From contig CAIQPO010000067.1 in NCBI GenBank assembly GCA_903873735.1, positions 1 to 32,382 of the forward strand: DNA of 32,382 nucleotides, given 5' to 3'. Shown here one piece after another: positions 7,466 through 12,931 of the stretch. The DNA is from Candidatus Collierbacteria bacterium (GTDB taxonomy: Bacteria > Patescibacteriota > Microgenomatia > UBA1400 > MFAQ01). The translations under genes and the position numbers were made by a program. Position 1 is the first letter of the stretch, and every line of letters begins with the position of its first letter. The notes beneath the pieces are model-generated. The model saw only the letters and a list, made by a program, of their open reading frames with translations. It was not told the origin of the DNA and made no database searches.

Positions 7466-7539
7466 TGACCCCGGCGGGATTCGAACCCGCGATCTATTGG
7501 ATGAGAACCAATTATCCTAGACCACTAGACGACGGGGCC
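7466..7539 (-). tRNA. tRNA-Glu (anticodon CTC)
   Basis: 74 bases fold as a complete cloverleaf on the minus strand: acceptor GGCCCCG/CGGGGTC (one G-U), D arm GTCTAGTGGTCTAGGAT, anticodon stem ATTGG/CCAAT with loop TTCTCAT giving anticodon CTC (reads GAG), and T arm GCGGG-TTCGAAT-CCCGC with discriminator A. The 3' CCA is not encoded (CAA follows), so a CCA-adding enzyme is needed. An extended -10 promoter (TGGTAGAAT) lies just upstream and a terminator follows, so it is transcribed alone. Confidence 0.95.
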
Positions 7540-7556
7540 AAAGATCGAGCCCTTAT

Positions 7557-7565
7557 ATTCTACCA
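7557..7565 (-). promoter_or_regulatory. Extended -10 promoter of tRNA-Glu
   Basis: Minus strand TGGTAGAAT, with TAGAAT at 7562-7557, ends about 17 bases before the tRNA 5' end. No good -35 is seen. Confidence 0.5.
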
Positions 7566-7594
7566 AAGACAAGCACATTTTTGGTGGGGGAAAC

Positions 7595-7623
7595 TTGACA
7601 AGTATAGCCAATAAATGTAAAAT
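7595..7623 (+). promoter_or_regulatory. Consensus sigma70 promoter for a candidate small RNA
   Basis: TTGACA (7595-7600), exactly 17 bases, TAAAAT (7618-7623). The next coding start (greA, 7797) has its own promoter and lies beyond a terminator. Confidence 0.75.
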
Positions 7624-7629
7624 ACCAAT

Positions 7630-7705
7630 CGATTCTTGAATTACCTCGCTGAAATTCGAAACCTGCCCGGTTTCCATTTAATAGCCTACGAGGCTAATTT
7701 TTTTT
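7630..7705 (+). ncRNA. Candidate small RNA of about 75 bases
   Basis: It is bounded by a consensus promoter (7595-7623) and an intrinsic terminator. The predicted transcript has a hairpin GAAACC-TGCCC-GGTTTC followed by the terminator hairpin TAGCC-TACGA-GGCTA and a long T run. No ORF of useful size fits. No known RNA family is recognised; function unknown. Confidence 0.5.
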
Positions 7706-7706
7706 T
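7680..7706 (+). terminator. Intrinsic terminator of the candidate small RNA
   Basis: TAGCC / GGCTA stem with loop TACGA, then nine or more T. Confidence 0.75.
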
Positions 7707-7730
7707 GAATGAACCAGTTGTATTTGATTG

Positions 7731-7774
7731 TTGACAATATCAAAACAACCTTTATATTTAATAACTATTGTCAA
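7731..7774 (+). promoter_or_regulatory. greA promoter with flanking inverted repeat
   Basis: TTGACA (7731-7736), 16-base spacer, TATATT (7753-7758). TTGACAATA (7731-7739) recurs exactly inverted as TATTGTCAA (7766-7774), so the -35 region and the first transcribed bases form a widely spaced operator-like pair. The regulator is unknown. Confidence 0.6.
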
Positions 7775-7796
7775 AAATAATTGCTAAAAAAATTAT

Positions 7797-8267
7797 ATGA
7801 AACAAGACAATCAGAGAGTTCAAATGACGCCAGTTGGCTACAACCAGCTAGTCGATGAGCTCAAACAACTAGAAAACATCAAGCTTCCTGAAGCTATTGA
7901 TCGCGTGGCAAAAGCCCGTGAATTTGGTGATCTCTCCGAGAACGCCGAATATCACTCAGCCAAAGACGACCTTTCAGCCCTTGAGGGTAGAATTGATGAG
8001 CTAAAAGACATAATCGCCAGGGTTCAAGTTGTTGACCTTAAAAAAGGTGACAGTGAGGTAACCATTGGCTCCACCGTTCACATCGAAGTTAATGGTTCAG
8101 AACATCAATTCACCATCGTAGGTGAGTGGGAAGCTGATCCAGCTGCTAAAAAAATCAGCCATGAATCTCCTCTTGGTAAAGCTCTAATGGGAAGGAAAGT
8201 CGGAGATGTAGTTGAAGTTGAAGCTCCTGCTGGAAAAATCTCATACAAAGTGAATCAAGTTAAATAA
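7797..8267 (+). CDS. greA: Transcription elongation factor GreA
   Basis: 156 residues, the normal GreA length. The N-terminal coiled coil (about 10-78) includes the family signature AREFGDLSENAEYHSAK, whose acidic loop residues reach into the RNA polymerase secondary channel to trigger transcript cleavage. The C-terminal FKBP-like domain ends in the usual SPLGKALMGRKVGDVVEVEAPAG motif. It rescues backtracked polymerase. It is a single-gene unit with a promoter at 7731-7758 and a terminator after the stop; there is no recognisable Shine-Dalgarno site before the ATG. Confidence 0.97.
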   Translation: MKQDNQRVQMTPVGYNQLVDELKQLENIKLPEAIDRVAKAREFGDLSENAEYHSAKDDLSALEGRIDELKDIIARVQVVDLKKGDSEVTIGSTVHIEVNGSEHQFTIVGEWEADPAAKKISHESPLGKALMGRKVGDVVEVEAPAGKISYKVNQVK

Positions 8268-8283
8268 TAACTAACAGTTCTAA

Positions 8284-8310
8284 AAAAGGCGGCGAATAGC
8301 CGCTTTTTTT
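8284..8310 (+). terminator. Intrinsic terminator of greA
   Basis: GCGGC (8289-8293), loop GAATA, GCCGC (8299-8303), then seven T. The last T bases double as the start of the next -35 box. Confidence 0.9.
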
Positions 8311-8337
8311 GACTAAACACAAGTTTGAAAGTATAAT
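8309..8337 (+). promoter_or_regulatory. Consensus sigma70 promoter of the lipoprotein gene
   Basis: TTGACT (8309-8314), 17 bases, TATAAT (8332-8337). The leader contains a CCAC-GAAA-GTGG tetraloop hairpin (about 8354-8365) before a GGAG site. Confidence 0.8.
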
Positions 8338-8388
8338 ATAGGATATCAGTTATCCACGAAAGTGGCGCACCTTTGGAGTATTAAATAG

Positions 8389-8751
8389 ATGAAACACATT
8401 CCATTGCTGATTTTAGTTTTGTTTGTGGCTGTTTTTGGCCTTGCCTGTTCTCCACAAGATCAATCAACTACGGCATTGTCCAAAGTCTATCTCGCAGATT
8501 GTTACCAGTTCAAGCTTGAGAATTCTCCCCCAGGCTGCGTCGAGCAGTTGGTTGATAGTTATCTTGTTGTTGTTCTAAGCTCTGGAGTCATCCAAGAAAA
8601 ACAACCCGCGCTCATCGGAGAAAAAGGTGAAAAGACAGTATTTGTCGGCCAAGAAGAAGAAAAGTTGATATTCTTTGTCGATGGTCCAGTTAAATCAAAT
8701 AAGTGGACAATTACAACCGACAAGCAGATCTTCATTTTTAATACCAAATAG
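8389..8751 (+). CDS. Hypothetical lipoprotein
   Basis: 120 residues. A classic type II signal peptide opens the protein: Lys-His charge, a hydrophobic stretch, and the FGLAC lipobox with Cys 20 as the predicted lipidated residue (the -3 position is Gly, which is not ideal). The mature part has two more cysteines (about 38 and 50) that could form a disulfide outside the membrane, and beta-rich sequence. No family is recognised. It has its own consensus promoter and a terminator. Confidence 0.7.
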   Translation: MKHIPLLILVLFVAVFGLACSPQDQSTTALSKVYLADCYQFKLENSPPGCVEQLVDSYLVVVLSSGVIQEKQPALIGEKGEKTVFVGQEEEKLIFFVDGPVKSNKWTITTDKQIFIFNTK

Positions 8752-8759
8752 TCAAACAA

Positions 8760-8787
8760 ACTACCCTAATACAGGGTGGTTTTTTTA
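8760..8787 (+). terminator. Intrinsic terminator of the lipoprotein gene
   Basis: ACTACCCT (8760-8767), loop AATAC, AGGGTGGT (8773-8780, one wobble pair), then a T run. Confidence 0.85.
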
Positions 8788-8790
8788 CAT

Positions 8791-8814
8791 AAAAAAGCCC
8801 GCATGAAGCGGGCA
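8791..8814 (-). terminator. Intrinsic terminator of the 8821-9093 gene
   Basis: GCCCGC (8797-8802), loop ATGAA, GCGGGC (8808-8813), then TTTTTT on the minus strand. It faces the lipoprotein terminator back to back. Confidence 0.9.
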
Positions 8815-8820
8815 TTCGTC

Positions 8821-9093
8821 CTAGCGAGGTCCGAAGAGAGATTGAACCAGAGCAGGGTTGAAGAAGAGCACTGCTCCAGCCACAATCACCAGGAGGATGA
8901 ACAAACATCCCATTCTGGATATGATATTTCCCAGGCCATCAAGTAGGGTGTGAAGTAGCTGGCTGGTCCAATGCAGTTTGGCACGCGCCTCAAGCACTTT
9001 GGCATAGGCTTCATGCTCCATCGCTTCTGCACGGCCTTTGGCCTCGATCACTTCTGGACGATTTTCTTCATCTTCGTAATCATAATCACTCAT
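8821..9093 (-). CDS. Hypothetical C-terminally anchored membrane protein
   Basis: 90 residues. A very acidic N-terminus (SDYDYEDEENRPE) is followed by an Ala/Glu-rich amphipathic helix (about 13-45) and one hydrophobic helix near the C-terminus (about 61-79, CLFILLVIVAGAVLFF). A topology with the charged part in the cytoplasm is likely. GGAGG lies 5 bases before the ATG, and the promoter at 9130-9158 is near consensus. No homolog is recognised. Confidence 0.65.
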   Translation of the reverse strand: MSDYDYEDEENRPEVIEAKGRAEAMEHEAYAKVLEARAKLHWTSQLLHTLLDGLGNIISRMGCLFILLVIVAGAVLFFNPALVQSLFGPR

Positions 9094-9129
9094 AGCAACC
9101 TCCGTATGGAAAAGTTCTTGGTAACGGGC

Positions 9130-9158
9130 ATTTTATCACGCAACCTATATAAGTTCAA
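9130..9158 (-). promoter_or_regulatory. Sigma70-like promoter of the 8821-9093 gene
   Basis: Minus strand: TTGAAC (9158-9153), 17 bases, TAAAAT (9135-9130) with an extended TG. It overlaps the expected -35 region of the divergent HD-domain gene. Confidence 0.7.
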
Positions 9159-9173
9159 TTTATGCCCCTGTTA

Positions 9174-9179
9174 TACAAT
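9174..9179 (+). promoter_or_regulatory. -10 box of the HD-domain gene (leaderless type)
   Basis: TACAAT ends 7 bases before the ATG at 9187, so the transcript should begin at or next to the start codon. No ribosome binding site is present. Confidence 0.5.
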
Positions 9180-9186
9180 CAATCCT

Positions 9187-9774
9187 ATGGAAGAAAAATA
9201 CAAGCAAGCTCTAGAAAAACAACTTGACATTAAAATATTCACACACTCACTCGCCCTTGAAGCTTGCATGTCTGGTTTGTTTGATTATTTTCAAAAAAAT
9301 GGGCTTCTATCTCCCCAAGACCCTCCCAAGGAAGATTGGCAACTAGCCGGATTAATTCACGACATCGACTATTCCGAGCCATACAAGGAAGATCATCCAA
9401 ATAAAACCAAAGAAGCCTTGGCTAAATACGATCTAGATATTTCTGATTCTATTCACTCAATCATCAAAGCTCACGCCCCGGAACTAACAGGGTACCAACC
9501 CAAAAACAAAGCCGAATGGTCAATCTTCTGCGCCGACTCCCTCACTGGTTTGATTATGGCAGTGGCTTATGTCTACCCGTCAAAAAAACTAGCTGATGTC
9601 CAGCTAAGTTCTGTAATGAAACGCTTCTTAAAAGAGCCGAAATTTGCAGCAGGCACAAGAAGAGATGAGGTAGCTATGTGCGCCAACCCTGAAGGTTTGA
9701 ATCTTCCTCTGGAAACGTTCGTCTCCATCTGCCTAGATTCGATGAAATCTGTTGCTCCATCTCTCTCGCTTTAA
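9187..9774 (+). CDS. HD-domain metal-dependent phosphohydrolase
   Basis: 195 residues from the ATG at 9187; an in-frame extension to 8971 would run through the promoter and the antisense gene and is rejected. HD-family metal ligands are visible: the His of FTHSLALE (about 20), the HD pair in GLIHDIDY, a further His in HPNK and IKAHAP, and the Asp of FCADSLTGL. The family hydrolyses phosphate esters of nucleotides or acts on tRNA. The substrate is not predictable here. A -10 box 7 bases before the ATG suggests a leaderless mRNA. Confidence 0.8.
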   Translation: MEEKYKQALEKQLDIKIFTHSLALEACMSGLFDYFQKNGLLSPQDPPKEDWQLAGLIHDIDYSEPYKEDHPNKTKEALAKYDLDISDSIHSIIKAHAPELTGYQPKNKAEWSIFCADSLTGLIMAVAYVYPSKKLADVQLSSVMKRFLKEPKFAAGTRRDEVAMCANPEGLNLPLETFVSICLDSMKSVAPSLSL

Positions 9775-9776
9775 TC

Positions 9777-9785
9777 TGCTAAAAT
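9777..9785 (+). promoter_or_regulatory. Extended -10 promoter for the serS leader
   Basis: TGCTAAAAT with TAAAAT at 9780-9785; transcription would start near 9792, just before the closing helix of the leader. Confidence 0.5.
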
Positions 9786-9791
9786 ACAAGC

Positions 9792-9945
9792 TACAAGCGT
9801 TAAGACAGCCTCCAACTGTCAAGCTCTTCCGGGTAGCAACGGAAGCGGGAAAGCCCGTAATCGCTAAATTGAGTATTGTTATATGGTGGCAACTGTTTTG
9901 CGAAAGCAAAGCCCGATAACACGCAGTCCTGGCGTGTTTTTTTGT
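9792..9945 (+). promoter_or_regulatory. T-box-like tRNA-sensing leader of serS
   Basis: A 70-base four-way junction comes first: closing helix AGCGTTA (9796-9802) with TAA-t-CGCT (9858-9865); hairpin GACAG/CTGTC with 7-base loop CCTCCAA (9804-9820); CTTCCG/CGGAAG with loop GGTAGCAA (9826-9845); CGGG/CCCG (9846-9857). Next is a T-box core, GGTGGCAAC (9885-9893), in an antiterminator: TGTTAT (9877-9882) pairs with ATAACA (9916-9921), and TTTGC-GAAA-GCAAA forms the upper stem. ATAACA overlaps the 5' arm of the terminator (9918-9924), so the two are mutually exclusive. TGGC would pair with the GCCA 3' end of tRNA-Ser, and both hairpin loops hold serine codons (TCC, AGC). Family assignment is by eye; the stem I is not the canonical form. 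Confidence 0.6.
9918..9944 (+). terminator. Regulated terminator in the serS leader
   Basis: AACACGC (9918-9924), loop AGTCCTG, GCGTGTT (9932-9938), then a T run. It lies 37 bases before the serS ATG, so read-through is required for serS expression from this promoter. Confidence 0.85.
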
Positions 9946-9980
9946 ATCTTCAGGGCAAATTAGTAATAAAATAAACTCAA

Positions 9981-11240
9981 ATGATAGACATTAACTATAT
10001 AAGAGAGAACCAAGACAGCCTCAAAACAGCCATTGCTCACAAACAAATGGATCCGTCGATCGTAGATCGAGTATTGGCTGCAGATGAAATAAGAAGAACG
10101 CTAATAAAAGAGGTTGAAGAACTTCGGTTTCAGGGAAACGAAAACATTGCTGGAGTAAAAGGTAGACCAAGTGATGAACAAATTGCCAAAGGAAAAGAAA
10201 TCAAACAAAAACTCCAAGAACTGGATCCCAAGCTGCAAGAAGCTGAAAAAAACTTTTCTGAATTAATGCTCTATGTTCCCAATCCTTCAGCATCAGATGT
10301 TCCACTCGGAAAAGACGAATCGGGTAATACTGAGGTGAAGAAATGGGGAGAACCTCCGACCTTCGACTTTCCTGTTTTACCTCATGAGGAGCTAGCAGAC
10401 AACTTAAATCTCTTAGATAACAAGCGAGCCGTAAGAATTGCTGGCAACCGGGCTTTCTTTACCAAAAATGATTTAGTTCTTTTGGAATATGGCTTGCTGA
10501 TGTACGCCCTCAAAAAAATGATTGCCAAAGGCTATACACCCATGACAGTTCCCTGGATGGTAAACGACGATGCTATGTGGGGCACTGGATACTTCCCCTG
10601 GGGTAAAGAGGATCACTACCAAACACAAGATGGTCAAAAGCTAATTGGCACCGCCGAAGTGTCTCTTACGGCCTTCTACAAAGATGAGACTCTCGACGAA
10701 AAAGACCTGCCGGTAAAGATGGTTGGGATTTCTCCTTGTTATCGTAGAGAAGTTGGATCATATGGAAAAGACACTAAAGGAATTTTCAGGGTTCATCAAT
10801 TCAACAAAGTTGAACAGGTTGTGTACACAATTGCAGACGAAGAAACAACTAGGGCAATGCACGACGAAATGCTTTCTCACACTGAGGAGTTGCTTCAGGA
10901 TCTCAAACTTCCTTATCACGTGCTTCTTATGTGTACTGGTGACATGGGTGCAGGCCAGCGACGAAAGTACGATGTTGAGGTCTGGTTCCCTAGCCAAAAC
11001 ACATACCGAGAGACCCATTCGGACTCGTATTTCAATGATTTTCAAAGTCGTAGATTAAATATCAAGTACAGATCCAAGGATGGTACTATCAAATTTGTTT
11101 ACACCCTAAACAACACCGTAGTGGCAACTCCAAGAATCCTAGGTGCTATTCTTGAAAATTATCAACAAGCCGATGGCTCAGTCAAAGTGCCCGAGGTGCT
11201 AGTCCCATTTGTCGGCAAAGAAGTCATAACACGTGCTTAA
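9981..11240 (+). CDS. serS: Seryl-tRNA synthetase
   Basis: 419 residues, the usual length. The N-terminal long coiled-coil arm (about 30-105) that grips the tRNA-Ser variable arm is present. The class II catalytic core has GTAEVSLTAFYKDE, motif 2 PCYRREVGSYGKDTKGIFRVHQF (from about 252) and motif 3 ending PRILGAILENYQ. Two normally conserved stretches differ: the usual SSCSN..DYQARR is THSDSYFNDFQSRR, and the usual TLNGSG is TLNNTV. I have the impression that CPR synthetases share these changes, but cannot check. It ends overlapping the D,D-carboxypeptidase gene by 8 bases. Regulation is probably by the T-box-like leader upstream. Confidence 0.95.
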   Translation: MIDINYIRENQDSLKTAIAHKQMDPSIVDRVLAADEIRRTLIKEVEELRFQGNENIAGVKGRPSDEQIAKGKEIKQKLQELDPKLQEAEKNFSELMLYVPNPSASDVPLGKDESGNTEVKKWGEPPTFDFPVLPHEELADNLNLLDNKRAVRIAGNRAFFTKNDLVLLEYGLLMYALKKMIAKGYTPMTVPWMVNDDAMWGTGYFPWGKEDHYQTQDGQKLIGTAEVSLTAFYKDETLDEKDLPVKMVGISPCYRREVGSYGKDTKGIFRVHQFNKVEQVVYTIADEETTRAMHDEMLSHTEELLQDLKLPYHVLLMCTGDMGAGQRRKYDVEVWFPSQNTYRETHSDSYFNDFQSRRLNIKYRSKDGTIKFVYTLNNTVVATPRILGAILENYQQADGSVKVPEVLVPFVGKEVITRA

Positions 11241-12297
11241 AAAAATTCTTTCACTTATCCCCATTTTGATTCTCGTTGGCATATATCTTGCCTATACCTA
11301 TACCGAATCAAACAAACCATCTCTATCACCATTCGGTGGACAAATAAATGATGGAGGTGAAGCAATTAAAAAAAGAATTTCCGCTCCTCTCAATCTGGAC
11401 TTTGCCATGTCTACAGAAATAGAAAGTCTGTCTACTCTCCCGAGATATATGGTCTACAACGCCGACACCGGTAAAGTGTATTACTCTAAAGCCACAAGTG
11501 ATTTTATTTCTCCTGCTTCATTTACCAAGCTAATGTCTAGTATGGTGGCTATCGATCTAATTCCTCTCGACACCGAAATTACAGCAACTCCAGAGTCCAT
11601 CAATAAAGTACCTACCATTCTTGAGCTTAAGGCGGGTGAAATTATGCCCGCGTCCGAACTTCTAAGAGCAGCAATTGCCACCAGCGCCAATGACGCAGCC
11701 CAAACTTTAGCCGACGGAGCAGCCAAGAAAGCAGGGTTAACTCAAAAAGAATTTATCAAACTAATGAATCAAAAAGCCCAGCTAATCGGGATGAAAACTA
11801 GCCGCTTTGCCAATCCCGATGGACTTGATGATGATAATCAGTTCTCAAGTCTCACTGATATCGCCCAAATGACTCACAATGTATTGGAAAACTATCCTGA
11901 AATTTCGTCTGCCGCAGCCACAGACCGACAAGATATCGAAAAAACCGACAAGCACGGTAGATACTACTTGCCAAACTGGAACGGACTCCTTGGAATCTAC
12001 CCCGGAGTGAATGGTCTAAAAATCGCCTACACCGAAAAAGCAGGGTACTCAACCATTGTCACCGCCAAAGTCAACGACAAAAATTTTGTCGCCATCGTCT
12101 CAGGAGCCGATTCTTACCTTGAGCGAGACAGGGCGGCTGCAGATTTACTCGACGCTGCTCTAATCGCTGAAAAAATTTCACCCAAAAAAATCAATCGCTG
12201 GGCACTAAACAAAAAATACAAAGAGTGGGGAGATCTGGCAAGACAGATTAGGGCAGAAATTGAAGCTACCAAATCAGCCAAAAATGTCACTGATTAA
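11233..12297 (+). CDS. D-alanyl-D-alanine carboxypeptidase (S11 family)
   Basis: 354 residues with an N-terminal signal anchor (about 5-24), so it acts outside the cytoplasmic membrane, trimming peptidoglycan stem peptides. The SxxK nucleophile motif is SFTK (Ser 96, Lys 99) and SxN is SAN (151-153). The third motif, normally KTG, reads KIA (263-265) within GLKIAYTEKAGY, which otherwise aligns with the DacA GIKTGHTDKAGF region. Activity may therefore be altered. The GTG start lies inside the end of serS, so the pair is translationally coupled. No PBP5-like C-terminal beta domain is obvious. Confidence 0.85.
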   Translation: MLKKILSLIPILILVGIYLAYTYTESNKPSLSPFGGQINDGGEAIKKRISAPLNLDFAMSTEIESLSTLPRYMVYNADTGKVYYSKATSDFISPASFTKLMSSMVAIDLIPLDTEITATPESINKVPTILELKAGEIMPASELLRAAIATSANDAAQTLADGAAKKAGLTQKEFIKLMNQKAQLIGMKTSRFANPDGLDDDNQFSSLTDIAQMTHNVLENYPEISSAAATDRQDIEKTDKHGRYYLPNWNGLLGIYPGVNGLKIAYTEKAGYSTIVTAKVNDKNFVAIVSGADSYLERDRAAADLLDAALIAEKISPKKINRWALNKKYKEWGDLARQIRAEIEATKSAKNVTD

Positions 12298-12910
12298 CTA
12301 CTTTTTCCCCAAAGTGATCCATTTGGGAGATACAAAATTCAATCGGAATATTAGTGTAAATATTTGGGGAGGGGAACCCACCATCATTGTAGATGGCCTG
12401 ATAGAGTCTGGGTCTATCATGACTCATATTTGGAAATCAGGCATACACCAGCTAATACCCAAAAGCTATACTCCCAAAAAGATTCTACTTCTTGGGCTTG
12501 CTGCTGGTTCAAATGCAATTCTCATAAACAAGCTCTATCCCAAAGCCAAAATTACCGCTGTTGAAATAGATCCCGATATGGTGGAAATTGGTAAAAAATA
12601 CGGTCGTCTCAATCAGGTAAAAAATCTACAAATAATAACCGACGACGCAGAAGACTTTGCTCAAAAAAACCAAGAAAAATTTGATATTTGTTTGGTCGAT
12701 TGTTTTGTGGGCAAAGAGATACCAGTCAGACTAGAATCTCTCACATTTATTGAAAATCTGAAAAACAACTGCCGTTTCGTACTGATCAATCGCTTGTGGT
12801 ATCAAGAAACAAAGAATGTCTCGCAAAAGTTTCTAAACAAGCTGAATACTAAGTTTCTGGCACTTAAAGCCCATACTGGCACAAACATTATTATCTCTCT
12901 TGTCGCGTGA
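12284..12910 (+). CDS. Spermidine synthase-like SAM-binding protein
   Basis: 208 residues from the ATG at 12284; an in-frame TTG at 12260 is less likely. ILLLGLAAGSNA is the glycine-rich nucleotide loop, AVEIDPDMVEIGKKY the acidic residue after strand 2, and DICLVDCFVGKEIP the catalytic-site region, in the order of the spermidine synthase/methyltransferase fold. The second Asp of the polyamine-synthase active site is not evident, so the reaction (polyamine transfer or methylation) is open. It overlaps the end of the carboxypeptidase gene by 14 bases, part of the serS operon. Confidence 0.7.
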   Translation: MSLINYFFPKVIHLGDTKFNRNISVNIWGGEPTIIVDGLIESGSIMTHIWKSGIHQLIPKSYTPKKILLLGLAAGSNAILINKLYPKAKITAVEIDPDMVEIGKKYGRLNQVKNLQIITDDAEDFAQKNQEKFDICLVDCFVGKEIPVRLESLTFIENLKNNCRFVLINRLWYQETKNVSQKFLNKLNTKFLALKAHTGTNIIISLVA

Positions 12911-12916
12911 AACCTT

Positions 12917-12922
12917 TATAAT
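12917..12922 (+). promoter_or_regulatory. -10 box in front of secA
   Basis: TATAAT ends 9 bases before the secA ATG, implying a nearly leaderless transcript in addition to read-through from the upstream operon. There is no ribosome binding site. Confidence 0.5.
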
Positions 12923-12931
12923 AACCTCGAT

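Noticed and set aside
7249..7468. Two short ORFs, one on each strand, across the tRNA-like element
   Set aside because: They overlap structured RNA and a terminator, lack ribosome binding sites, and resemble typical translations of antisense tRNA sequence.
8971..9186. Longer N-terminus for the HD-domain protein
   Set aside because: It would run through the antisense gene and both divergent promoters; the ATG at 9187 follows a -10 box and starts the conserved domain.
9796..9865. A tRNA gene in the serS leader
   Set aside because: The four-way junction looks like a cloverleaf but has no T-loop consensus, no D-loop GG and no acceptor end.
9792..9945. SRP RNA, 6S RNA or c-di-GMP riboswitch
   Set aside because: None of the conserved cores of these families is present; the T-box core and terminator overlap explain it better.
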